Below are positions 9,698 through 19,973 of a stretch of 64,000 nucleotides of DNA, in pieces (the stretch's first letter is position 1; every line of letters starts with the position of its first letter). The stretch is from Canna indica (taxonomy: Eukaryota > Streptophyta > Magnoliopsida > Zingiberales > Cannaceae): contig CP136893.1 of NCBI GenBank assembly GCA_034359265.1, positions 47,689,501-47,753,500 on the forward strand. Direction: 5' to 3'. The notes under the pieces are model-generated. The model was given only the letters and a program-made list of their open reading frames with translations. It was not told the origin of the DNA and did not search any database. A program made the position numbers and the translations under genes.

Positions 9698-11336
9698 TGT
9701 TGGCTTAACCTTGGTCTTAATTTTGATTTTGATGATAACAAACATGGAACTAATGTTTCATTGAGATATCTTTCAGGTTCCATATCAGTTAGCACACGAC
9801 GTCCACGATCAAAAAAATTGGAGAAATCAAAAAATCGGAAGGACGTTGGTCGACACGCTCGGATTCATCGGGAAGTTAGAGTTTAGGTTTAGGGTGTATA
9901 GATATATTGTAAAATCCTCATGATGATGCATAAGAACTCGAAAACCATCCCCGAATCCGAAAACATGAAAACCCAAAAACCGTCCTGAAATACCCTAGGG
10001 AGCTCCTTGGAGGGCTATATGACCTAGATAATTTCTTGACATAAAAAATGATGGTAATTATTCCTTGGGTTAAGATTAGATAATGAGGTATTTTTTAGGA
10101 ATTTTTGGAAGCCTTTAGCCTACCTATACTTGACTCAAAAAGTTAGGAAATTTTTGTTATCGAAAAATTCGTACTAGACCCCAAAAACTAGATTTTGATT
10201 CTTAAGGATTTTGATTTTTTGAATATTTTTATTGAATCCAAATGGGGGGTAATCCTTATTAATATTTATGTTTTAAAGTTATTAACTTAGCGAAGACGGA
10301 ACCCAAACGAGTATAAAAATGTATCAAAGAAAACTGCCCTAGCCAAGTTCGGTCGATCGACTAGTCGACCGACCGAAGGAGAAGGCATTTCAGTCGACCG
10401 ATTGGTCGACCGAACGATGCCAAAAATTGGCAGTAGCTCGAGCGGTCGACGGATTGGTTGACCAAATTGCAGAGAGGAAGAACTGCGTCGCTTGAGCGGT
10501 CGATCGGTCGGTCGACCGACGATCGACCAGCATGCGACCGAACGACGGTAACAACTATTTTTTTGCCCATTTTCTCCCTATTGACGCGATGTTTCCGTTG
10601 TAGGGTTTTAAATACCCAAACCCAGCCTTCCTTAAACAACTTTTGATCACTCTTACACTTCGTTGAGCCATTCTTGATCAATTCTAAGCTTGATCGAGCG
10701 ACAATTCTTGAAATCCCTAGTTTGATCTCTCATTCCTTAATATAGCCTTCAAAACATCATTTCATCGATTCATCACCTTGAGGCATCAAGAGGACTAGGG
10801 AGTTTGGTGTGGAGCTAAGTAATTTATTATTTGATTTATAGCTCCATTTATTGTTGTATTTTGTTATTTATTTCATTATAATTGAACTTGTGTAAACCTA
10901 GATTGCGAGGTTTGATTGAGTTGGTGGTTGCCTTGGTGTTAAGGCTTAAATCCACCGGTGTAAACGTAGTTTGCTATGATTAGTTCTTGTTATGCTTAGG
11001 ATTGAGGTGGGAGAGTGCTCTTGGTAGCAAGGCGGAGACTTCCGAGTGTGGAAGTGTCTTCGGTGTGAGAGCGGAGACTCTCCGGTGAAAATGTCCTCAT
11101 TGTAAAAGAATTAAGATAATCTAGTAAACTTAGTTTGGAAATCCTAAGCAGGAAGCTTAGGTAGTGGAGTAGGCATTGGGGCCGAACCACTATAAATTCC
11201 TGTGTTTGCATTGATATCTTATTTGTTTTAATTGCTTTATCATTTATCACTTCCGTATTTAGTTGTCGAATTATAATTTGCCTAAGTAACCAAAGAAATG
11301 ATTAAAATTGAATTTAGGCTAATTGATTAGTAAACA
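9698..11336 (+). mobile_element. Solo copia LTR (TRG family) in TekA gag
   Basis: Plus-oriented LTR starting TGTTGGCTTAACC at 9698. It is flanked by gggga (9693-9697) and ggggg (11337-11341), a 5-bp duplication with one change; TekB shows that the unoccupied gag sequence reads ..gtaggggg... The LTR ends at TAGTAAACA, about 41 bp short of the usual ...TTTCACCCAACA end of the family. It has a palindrome array at 10345-10545 and a TATA-like TTTTAAATA at about 10605. No internal region is present. Confidence 0.88.
10345..10545. repeat. GGTCGACC palindrome array (solo LTR U3)
   Basis: Repeated GGTCGAC / GTCGACC units, with ATCGATCG variants, spaced by short A/C-rich linkers. The TATA-like box follows about 60 bp downstream. 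Homologous in position to the arrays at 37790, 39085, 47400 and 52570. Confidence 0.8.
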
Positions 11337-11341
11337 GGGGG

Positions 11342-11730
11342 TGGCGCACTTGCGTCCCTACGATCTCTCCAAGCATGAAGCCACTCCTTGGTCAGCCCTC
11401 TCAACTGTTGTCCGACCATACGAGCAGTCGCCTTAGAGGAACACTCGAGCTATGCACAAAGCTCATAGCTGTCGCCAAGGAAACTGGTGACCTCCACATG
11501 CTAGTCTATCCTAGTGAACTCCGATGGCCTCAGTCTGATGAAGTTCGTGTATATGGCTGCCCCATGAAATCTGCCCTTTAGCATAGCTGGCTTGGCCACC
11601 TCCGGTACCACAGGTGCCACTGCTACTGGCTGCGGCTGCTGTTGTCTCCGCTCTTGCTCCCTACGGAGCGCCTCGGTGAACTGGCCACTTGGGCCTGCAC
11701 TTGCACAACTATAGGATCCAGCCCCACATC
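11342..11730 (-). pseudogene. TekA gag, 5' part
   Basis: The minus strand encodes degraded gag including VAVAPVVPEVAKPAML and FTEALRREQERRQQQPQP, a basic Gln/Pro-rich N-terminal region like the start of TekB gag (near 20130-20170). Sequence stops at about 11730 where the SirA LTR begins. The gag start, leader and primer site of TekA are not found on the far side of SirA (29649 is already LTR), so that part was deleted. Confidence 0.65.
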
Positions 11731-12915
11731 TTAGTTTTGATGATAACAAACAGGGTTCTAATAGTTTCATCAAGGTTTGGTCCTAGGTTGAACATATGAT
11801 ACACATCCGAAACTCTTTGGAAAAATCAAGAAAAATCAAGAATCGGAGGCTTCAGAGTCAAGCATGTCAAAATTAGTTTGGGACTTAGTTTCTTTTATTG
11901 TAAATACTCATAAGCCTTAGTTTGATGTCCTCATTGAGTTCATAACCAAAAAACCGAAACCCGAACCCTGAAAACTTAAAAACTAGAAAAATTAAAAAAC
12001 GATCTTGAAAATTTCCATAGGGGGCTCCTTGGAGGGCAACTTAGATATTTTCTTGCCATCAAAAGTCCCAATAATTGTTCCTTATGTAAAAACAAATTAA
12101 AGACATATTTTAAAGGAATTTTTGGAAACCGTTAACTTAAAAAAATAAGGCTTGAAAGGTTGGAAATCTCTAGACTACCCAAAATTACTAGAATGCACCC
12201 AGCTAGTTTTTTTAAAAAATTGGACCCAAAACTCGATAAATACACCCAAAACTCCCTTTCTAAGCCTCCCAACTATTCCATTGAGCTACCAAAACATTTT
12301 CTTGAGCCTTAAAGAGTGATTCAAAGTGCAAACCTCAACTTCTCATTCTCAAAGTCTTCAAAACTCGATTTCAAGTCTTCAATCCGAATTCTACATCATC
12401 TTGAGGCCTTGGAGTACTAGGAGGCAACTTGGAGGAGCTCATTTGAGTTTGTTTTAATTTATAGCTTCTTTACTTGTATTTTCTTTCTTATTTGCTTCTC
12501 ATTTCAAGTTGTTAAGTGTGGTGTAGTGTTACACCTAGGTTTCTTTATTTTTGAGTATTTTGCTTTGGAATAGTAGTTGAGGCATCCTCCAAGGTGAGGG
12601 ATAAGTCCTCTTTGTATTCTTTAGGAAACATTCAAGTTATAAAGATTTCACGTTAGAAATCCTTGGTGAGAAGCCAAGGTAGTGGAGTAGGCAGTGTGGC
12701 CAAACCACTCTAAATTTTACATGTTAGCATTGCTTATCTATTTAATCTTACTTGGTATTAATCATTACTCATTTATATTTTCATCTTGAAAGCATATAAC
12801 TCAAAATAGCAAAAATCCATACTTAAGGCCGACTTGAAAAAAAATCGGAATTGAACTTAGCATATTTAGGCTACACACTATTCACCCCCCCTCTAGTGTA
12901 GTTATTTGGTTTACA
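11731..12915 (+). mobile_element. SirA 5' LTR, 5'-truncated
   Basis: Matches 28343-29648 (the 3' LTR) from ATCTTAGTTTTGATGATAAC onward but lacks the first ~35 bases (TGTTGGCCC...). It ends ...TGGTTTACA at 12915, directly before the primer site. There is no recognisable duplication at the truncated left end. Confidence 0.88.
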
Positions 12916-12917
12916 TT

Positions 12918-12929
12918 TGGTGTTAGAGC
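12918..12929 (+). promoter_or_regulatory. SirA primer-binding site
   Basis: TGGTGTTAGAGC, two bases after the LTR, matches the usual plant initiator Met-tRNA complementary site TGGTATCAGAGC with two changes. Confidence 0.8.
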
Positions 12930-12971
12930 TTCATAGTAGGACTATATTTTACCATCTATCCTACACTTAGA

Positions 12972-14502
12972 ATGGCTACCGTAAACTTAGAATGATTACT
13001 GTAAATTTTCCTTTGTTTGATGGAAATAACTATGCTCATTGGAAAATTAGAATGAATATTTTTCTTCAATCACAAGGTCTAGAGGTTTGGAGGATGATTC
13101 AAAATGATTATATGCAACCAACTAAGAACATGGATTATTGGACCCAAGAGGAAGTTAAATTCTTTAATTCCAATGCTAAAGTCATGAATGCATTACATTG
13201 TGGATTATCAATTAATGAGTTTAATAGAATTTCTACACGTAAATCCGCATTTGAAATTTGCAAGTTCTTGAAACTACTCATGAAGAGACCTTTCAAGTAA
13301 AGGAATAAAAAATTAATCGTCTCATGCATGATTACAAATTGTTTAAAATGCTATCTCATGAGACTATTGATGAAATGTAAGCTAGATTCCAAAACATTAC
13401 TAATGGCTTATGCAATCTTGGAAGAGATATTAGGGAAGAAGAAAAGGTGAGAAAGCTACTTTGGTCACTTCCCAAAGCTTGGGAGCCAAAGGTGATAGCT
13501 ATCATGGAAGATAAGGATCTTGGTACCATGAAGCTCACCGAACTCATTGGATCTCTCATGACACATGAGATCCATATGAAGGCACACAAGGAGGAAGATG
13601 CCCCCGAAGGCAAGAGTATTGCCTTAAAAGCATCACATAAGAATGATGACACTTCTTCATCCGAAGAGGAGCTTGATGGCTATGAGGAGATGGCCTTGCT
13701 TGCAAAATGGTTCATGACGTTCATAAAGGGTGGCTAAAGGTACATTTGTTTCAATTGCAAAAAACCGAGGCACTTGAGGAATGATTGCCCACAATTGAAG
13801 CTCACCCCCACCTCATCCACAAAGAAGGACAAGCTCAAGAATAAGAAGAAGAAGAAGAAGAAGAAGGCATTGATGGCTTCTTGGGATGAAAGTGAATCTT
13901 CATCAAGTGAAGAAGACTCCAAGGTTGAAAGAGCCAACCTTTGCCTCATGGCAAATGATGATGAGGTAACCTTTACATTTGGTGAATTTACATTTACTCA
14001 AGAAGAATTAGAGCATGAGTTTGAACAAATGCATGTTGAGTTTGATGCTATTAGAAAGATGTTTAAAGAACTTAGAAAGGAAAATAAGTCTTTAGAAGAG
14101 GAAAATGAGGAACTACTTGTTTCATGCAATGCTTTGAAAAAGGAAGTAGAAATTCTTAAGGATGAAAAACTCGTTTTAGAAAAGGCAAAAAATGATTTAC
14201 AAGATTCAAATAATGTGTTAGAAAAGGAAAACAAATTTTTGAGTTCACAAGTTGAGCACTTGAATGATAGCATGCTCTCATTGAAGGACTTATGTACTTT
14301 GAATTAAAAAATGCATGGCTTACAAAATACTAAAAATGATCATGTATCACATGCTAGAAATAATAGAAAACCATCACATCCTCATTCCCATACTCATGTT
14401 CATGCTCATTATTCCACTAAGTTTCATGGTTATTGCTTTTGTTGTGGAATTTATGGGCACATGATTAGGGATTGTGCACTCAAGAGGAATCCTCATGCTT
14501 GA
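12972..14502 (+). pseudogene. SirA gag: capsid region, two CCHC knuckles, coiled coil and His-rich linker
   Basis: The gag core reads FPLFDGNNYAHWKIRM, an N terminus typical of Sirevirus (SIRE/Maximus) gag. Domains in order: capsid-like region with a frame break near 13300; knuckle 1, CFNCKKPRHLRNDC (about 13750-13791), after an in-frame stop at 13736; a poly-Lys microsatellite; an acidic serine-rich patch; a coiled coil (about 13990-14300) ending in a stop; a His-rich stretch (HPHSHTHVHAH); and knuckle 2, CFCCGIYGHMIRDC (about 14435-14476). The first ATG (12972) hits a stop after seven codons because of a small duplication (cttagaatg, 12966 and 12986), so the ATG at 12992 is the better start. 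At least four lesions make it non-functional. Confidence 0.85.
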
Positions 14503-15423
14503 TCTACTTGGGTTCCTAAAATGACTAACACTCAAGGACCCAAAAAGATTTGGGTACCTAAGGTTGTTTCTTCTCCACTTGTAGGTGGAGAGTCATCCTC
14601 AAGCACATAGGAGCACATGGGTGTTGGATAGTGGTTGCTCAAAGCACATGATGCAGATATCAAATTATTTGCAACCCTATCAAGCAAAGATGGATGGTAT
14701 GTTACTTTTGGAGATAATGCCAAAGGTAAGATCATTGGTATTGGTGATATAGGTATACTTCCATTCCCTTGCATTAAGAATGTCTTACTAGTTGATGGCT
14801 TGAAACATAACTTGATTAGTATTTCTCAATTATGTGATAATGGATATATGGTGATTTTTGAAGCATCTAAATGTCTCATTAGAAATGCATCATCTAGTGA
14901 TATGGTATTCATTGGAAGTAGACATGAGAATGGTTACACTTTATGTTTAAATATCTTGCCTAATCCTCATGTTAGATGCTTAGTAGTAATGGACAATGAT
15001 TATTGGTTCTGGCACCGTAAGCTAGGACATGTTAGTTTGGGCCTCATTCAAGAAATCACCAAGAAAGACCTAGTTAAAGGAATCCCTAAAATAAAATTTG
15101 AAAAAGATAGACTTTGTGATGCATGTCAACATGGCAAACAAGTCAAATCATCTTTTCATAATGTTAATCAAGTTACTACCTCTAGGATTCTTGAACTTGT
15201 ACACATGGATCTTTTTGGTCCTTGTGATGTTGCTAGCTTAGGTGGTAAACTATATTGTTATGTTTTGATTTCTTTAAAAAGTTTGCTAAAAGAGTTGTCA
15301 ATGAAAAAGGGATTTCAATTTTAAAAATTAGGAGTGATAATGGTAGTGAATTTAAAAATGAAAAGTTTTTTAAATTTTGTGAAAATTTTGGGATTGAACA
15401 TACTTTTTCTTCCCCTAGAACCC
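14503..15423 (+). pseudogene. SirA pol 5' part: protease and broken integrase
   Basis: After [13 protein letters not shown], a Sirevirus-type linker, comes the copia protease active site [11 protein letters not shown] (about 14617-14649). A frameshift follows directly, then [20 protein letters not shown]. The pre-integrase zinc domain (FWHRKLGHVSLG ... CDACQHGK) and the integrase start (ELVHMDLFGPCDVA) are in frame. Integrase then loses a segment after YCYVLIS (the DDYSRY-like portion) and shifts frame to KRVVNEKGISILKIRSDNGS, EFKNEKFFKFCENFGIEHTF. It is cut at SSPRT by the fragment at 15424. Reverse transcriptase is absent; only the RNase H end returns at 27830. Confidence 0.88.
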
Positions 15424-16665
15424 TGTTGGGACGTGAATAAGAAACACAGTGGAAATAGCAATTTTAAAAAAAATCGAACATCTCAAAACAACGATCTACT
15501 TTAGCAACAATTAAGGAATTCAATCTATGAGAGAAGGGGAAAGGTATACATTATACTGCGGTTGGAGAGGGTGCTCTTACTCCCGTATCAAGATGCCCAC
15601 ATGCACATCCTCCTATGATAGTCCACACCAGGTGCCTCGCAACAAGGGGGAAACAAACAATCGGACTCGTCTTGGCTCAACGGAGACGCTTTCTCAAACC
15701 CCGAAACCTCAAAGTCTAGGCTGGCCCTTCTACCAAGAACCGGGCTCCAAAATGAGAGGAAGAGGAGATGAGAAATCAACGGAACGAAGAGGTAAATCAA
15801 AGAATACCTCGCTGTCCTTGTTCAAAATCCTCAAAGTGGATGAAGTAGGCGGCACACCCAAGTAGAAGACACCCCAAAATTTGGTTTCATAAAAGACCGG
15901 GAAGGAGGTAGTAGATGGCCGGCCACCAATGGAGAGGAGGAAGGGCTAATTCACCATCCCCCTCCATGGGGTGCTCGACCACCATTTATAGAGACGGGGT
16001 GCGGTTACAAGGTAGACCCGCCCCCCCTAAAAACTCTCTCACTAGAATTCAAAATTCTGGGGTTTGCCTCTAAAAATAATTCATATTTTAATGGCTCCAT
16101 AATTAATTTGAAATTAATTAAGTCCAATAAAATATAAACTTTAATTTATCTCCATAAATTAAGAGCCTACAAATAAGAATGATAATTATCTAAAAAAACC
16201 AATTCCCTAAAGTGGTTATCTAAATAATTAAATTTCTTATTTATTAAAAGAATTATGATTTATCTTCATAAATTATATATCTATTAATTTTATGATTTAT
16301 CTTCATAAATAAAATTCTTATTAATTAGAATTTATCCAAATAAATAAATTTCTAATTAATTGACTAGGCTAATGGTTGAAAACTAATTTTCCCACCATGT
16401 ATATTTGATTCAAACTCAATTTATATTTAATTCATAATTAAATATATTCCCGAGCAAGTAGTTAATTAAATATTTAATTCATAATTAAATTTAATCAACT
16501 ACATTAAATATTATCATGTGCCAATCCCTATAATTTAGGGATGCCTACAAATTAGGGTTACCGAGGAACTCCTTCCTCATGCATTCGTTCCTTTTGGAAA
16601 CAACTTTCCTATCGTGTCCGTAAACGAGATCCGTGATCGAGTTGCAACATGTCCATGCTAGTAGT
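15424..16665 (-). mobile_element. CopK-family LTR fragment, reversed
   Basis: Reverse complement of the downstream part of the CopK LTR (compare 33340-34496 and 48417-48752). On the minus strand it ends ...CCCAACA at 15424. It stops at about 16665, where the other copies read on through 'tgctgcaactcgatcac' into the upstream half of the LTR, so only the downstream ~1.2 kb is present. It interrupts SirA integrase and is itself followed by unrelated LTR sequence. Confidence 0.82.
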
Positions 16666-16941
16666 TGTTGGCCGAAGGTTTTCTTTCCTTCGTTCTCTAT
16701 TCTCTTCATGATTATTTTGATGACAACAAATCTAATTTATCTAACCGAGTTCTTCAAGCATGAAGGTCGCAGGTTCGATACAAGACAAAAGTTGGTTTCA
16801 TGTTTTGCGATATCGGTCTCGATACGATGACTCACAAGAGTTCGATGCATGCACCAAAGACATCTTGGATGAATCGAAAGAACATATGGAAAGCTTTCGA
16901 AGTTGACGCACGCTGAAGGGCGGAACCCGGAAATAAAGCGC
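16666..16941 (+). mobile_element. Copia LTR fragment related to the solo LTR at 38746
   Basis: Starts TGTTGGCCGAAGG and ends at the shared block ..cccggaaataaagcgc, which aligns with 38746-39054 (..cccgaaaacaaagcgcgg). It is the first ~275 bp of an LTR, cut by the TekB LTR at 16942. The downstream remainder is not found on the other side of TekB. Confidence 0.7.
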
Positions 16942-17281
16942 TGTAATATTCTAGATATTTAATTATATCCTTTTCCTTTATGGTTGTATTTGCCAACATA
17001 GCAGACTAGATCGAGATCGAGTTGTCGACTCATGGTCCGGTGCTAGTTTGCGAACTCGGGTAAGTAAGAATATGAGTTATGTAATTTTGCTTGTGTAGAT
17101 TAATTTATTTAATCTTTTTATGTGGTATGTGGATGTGGATGTGCATTGTGTTTATATTATTTATGGATGGTTATATGGAGAATAGAATTAATTAAGTTAA
17201 TTTAAGTTAGTGGGTTCAGGTTTGGCTTGAGGCAGAGGCGGGTTGGATAAAGGGTTAGAAGGGTTAGGGTTGAGGAGGGAA

Positions 17282-17288
17282 TATAAAA
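17282..17288 (+). promoter_or_regulatory. TATA box of TekB 5' LTR
   Basis: TATAAAA in the context GGGAATATAAAACCCC, conserved in the 3' LTR at 24963-24969. It places the likely RNA start near 17310, so the later ~2.4 kb of the LTR would be transcribed. Confidence 0.6.
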
Positions 17289-18757
17289 CCCCTTCCCCTT
17301 GGCTTGTGGCTCCCTATTTGGAGCCACACAGGATTTTGAGAAGAGGTGCCAAGACGACAGCCAAGCCGCCAACCGCCCCTCTCCTCTCTCCCCTTGGAGC
17401 CACCGTCAACAAAAGCCTAGCCACCCAAGGCTCCATCCCTTCTCCTTCCTCTCCTTCTTCCTCCCCTTCGAGCCGAGCCAAGAGGAGCCAGCCAAGCCAG
17501 CCCCTCTCTTTCCTCTGTCCTCAAGCCGGCGGCTTGAGGTGAGCTGTCGTGCCCCCTCTCTTTCCCCTCCTTGAGTTGAGCCATCATCTTTTGAAGCTGG
17601 ATTCAAGGGACATCATCCGGGATTGCTTCTAATTATCTTTCCAAATTAGGTGAGTAGTTTTACCCTCCTTCTTTCGGGTTTCTTTGAGTTCTTGAAGCCA
17701 ATCTTGAAGGCTATTGAAATCTTGATTTGTTTTCTAACGATTTCTCAAATTATCGACGTTCTTTTTGTGTGCCGTGTTTGAGGAGGCCCTAAACCCTCCC
17801 CTATGGGGTTTGGCAGCCCTAGGACGGCCCTAGGGGTGCTCGGCCAAGGGTGGAGCAAGGGTGCCCTCAAGGTGTTCGATCAAATGCCTAAGTGAGGGAT
17901 CTTGATTATCTTGTAGTTTATATCTCAAATTGATGATTAAAATGAATTCTTATATGTTCAAGCATGCTTAGTATTTAATCTGTGATTTTTGGAGAAAATT
18001 ATGCTTTGTGAAAATTAGGATCTTGATGTTGATGCCATGAAGGTTTTTGCAAGATGGTTTCTTGATTTAAATGCTTGATCTTAAAGGTTGTTCTTGATTT
18101 GATGGTAGTGCTTGATAATCTTGCTTAAAAATATGGTTTTTGTGAGAATTATCTAAATGCTATAATTCTGATATGTTGATGAATTAAGGATTTAATTTCT
18201 CTGAATTTTTGGATTTATTTCCATGACATGCTGAAAATTCAGTGTTGCTGGAATTCCATTCTGAGATGATGAATATGTGCTATTTTTGTAATGTTTGCTG
18301 TGGTGTTTGTATTTCTTTGAACATAGTTATATAACCTATCATTTCGATCAGAAAACATAGTTTGGAAATATTGGACACACTATGGAAACCAAATTCAGAT
18401 TAGATACATCAGTTTCGGGTAGAACAGTAAGCTGAAACAAAATCCTAATTGTGGTGAACTAAATTTTAATTGCATAATTAAAATTGGGGAAAAGGGTGAG
18501 CATAATTTGTTATGAACCAACATGAGAAGTTTATACATGAAATAAAACCACACTGGTGTTTGACATTACAGGTCTAGGAGTTGGGATAAGACATTGGAGT
18601 ATTGAGACACTTTCCAACAGGAACACCCATGAGACACCATAGGAAAGACTTGACTTAGGTCATGGTGCGCCATATCTTTATGAATGGCGGAGAGGCTAAT
18701 CGAGGAGCCGGATTGCGGGCTAGGCCCGGGAGGTTGGATGGCTAATTCCCAATTTGC

Positions 18758-19080
18758 AGAACAAGTTCGGAGGGCCTTTCTCGATTGTTCTGGTTGACCT
18801 CGTTGGATAAGTTCGGAGGGCCTACCCGATTATCCCTGAGGTGATTTTAAGGAATAAGTTCAGAGGGTCTTTCCCGATTATTCATGTGATATCCTTAAGG
18901 AGTAAGCTCAGAGGGCCTACCCGATTACTCCTATGATATCTTAAAGGGGTAAGTTCGGATTGGCGAATCCCGATTGTCCCTACGCATCTCGTGGAGCAAG
19001 TTCGGAGGGGTATTCTCGATTGCTCCCGAGTTTCTTTATACTAGGATAAGTTCGGAGGGCCTTCTCGATTATCCTAGTAT
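18758..19080 (+). other. Seven-unit hairpin array with covarying closing stems (TekB 5' LTR)
   Basis: Seven modules share a core (AAGTTCGGAGGGCC...CCCGATT) framed by short complementary arms whose sequence differs from module to module: agaac/gttct (18758), ggat/atcc (18805), gaat/attc (18852), aggagt/actcct (18898), aggggt/gtccct with wobbles (18945), ggagc/gctcc (18993), and a perfect 10-bp atactaggat/atcctagtat (19038). Within the core, AA and TCGG can pair with CCGA and TT, leaving a GU bulge. The region lies downstream of the TATA box, so it would be in the RNA. Pairing is seen directly; function is unknown. Confidence 0.8.
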
Positions 19081-19768
19081 GTGTTGTTGCCTTAGGGCAT
19101 GGTAGTCTTAGGCTTATTGTTCTTCACCGTATTGGTGTTGGCTGCCTTCGGGCAGGTGGTGGCCAGATGGCCTCATAGCTGGTCACTCCCTTGTCACCTT
19201 TTCCTGCTTGAGTCAGGAGTTTTACCTTGTGCATCTTATCTGTGATGTTTGTTTTTGTGAGGGTTGGTAGAACCGCTCACTGAGTTCTTTGAACTCACCC
19301 ATTGTTGTTGTTTTGTTTTGCAAAGCCTGACCGGTGAGGTGGGCTGGAGCACCTGGGGTAGCTGGAGGGCAGATGAGCCACATGATCTCATAGCAGTCCT
19401 AGTTAGGGGTCGTAGTCGAGTATGTAGTAGGTTGTCATGCACTATTGTTTTGGTATTTTGTAGTAGGTTGTCATGCACTGTTGTTTTGGTATTTGGAGTT
19501 GTTGTCCCGTGGGGACATTCATGTTTTTATTTAGTCTTTTATTTGTTAAAAGAACTGTTGCTATTCGATTTATTTATTTCCGCACTTGATCTATTTATTT
19601 AAAATCTCGCTGTTTTGAAATGAAAATTTGTTTTGGTTCTTTTGATTAAAAAAAGTTGTTGTTTATTCCGCTATTTTATGAGTTGGCATGTGCATGGGTT
19701 AGGCTGCGGGGTATAGACACGTATACCTTGGCCGGTCAGTTGACCCTGAACTTGGGGCGTGACAATGT

Positions 19769-19780
19769 GGTACCGGAGCA
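19769..19780 (+). promoter_or_regulatory. TekB primer-binding site
   Basis: TGGTACCGGAGC, three bases after the LTR end, resembles the Met-tRNA complement TGGTATCAGAGC. The second copy at 27399-27410 is TGGTATTAGAGC. Confidence 0.8.
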
Positions 19781-19973
19781 TGTGGTTCGGTCTGACTACG
19801 ACCTAGAGTTGTCACCGTATGGGGCATTACTAGTGTGTCAGTATACGGTAGGGGTATGTTATTAGATCAATGGGCTAAGTCTGTACCTCAGTGCGACTTG
19901 TGGTTTAATTATTTAACGACTTAGGGGAATTGAATTGTTTAAATTTTGATAATTTCATTCTGGTGATTCCAGA

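Larger units (their letters stand above)
16942..19765 (+). mobile_element. TekB 5' LTR
   Basis: Begins TGTAATATTCTAG and ends GGGGCGTGACA, followed by the primer site. It is 2,824 bp and aligns throughout with 24621-27395, with many substitutions and small indels, so the element is not recent. A TATA box is at 17282-17288. The downstream half carries the hairpin array at 18758-19080 and a short duplicated block (gtagtaggttgtcatgcact, near 19424 and 19462) absent from the 3' LTR. Confidence 0.93.

Noticed and set aside
17243..17606. Proline/serine-rich open frames on both strands in the TekB LTR (also near 24924-25280)
   Set aside because: They lie just downstream of the LTR TATA box in a C-rich R/U5 region and differ between the two LTRs by frameshifts, so they are low-complexity LTR sequence and not genes.
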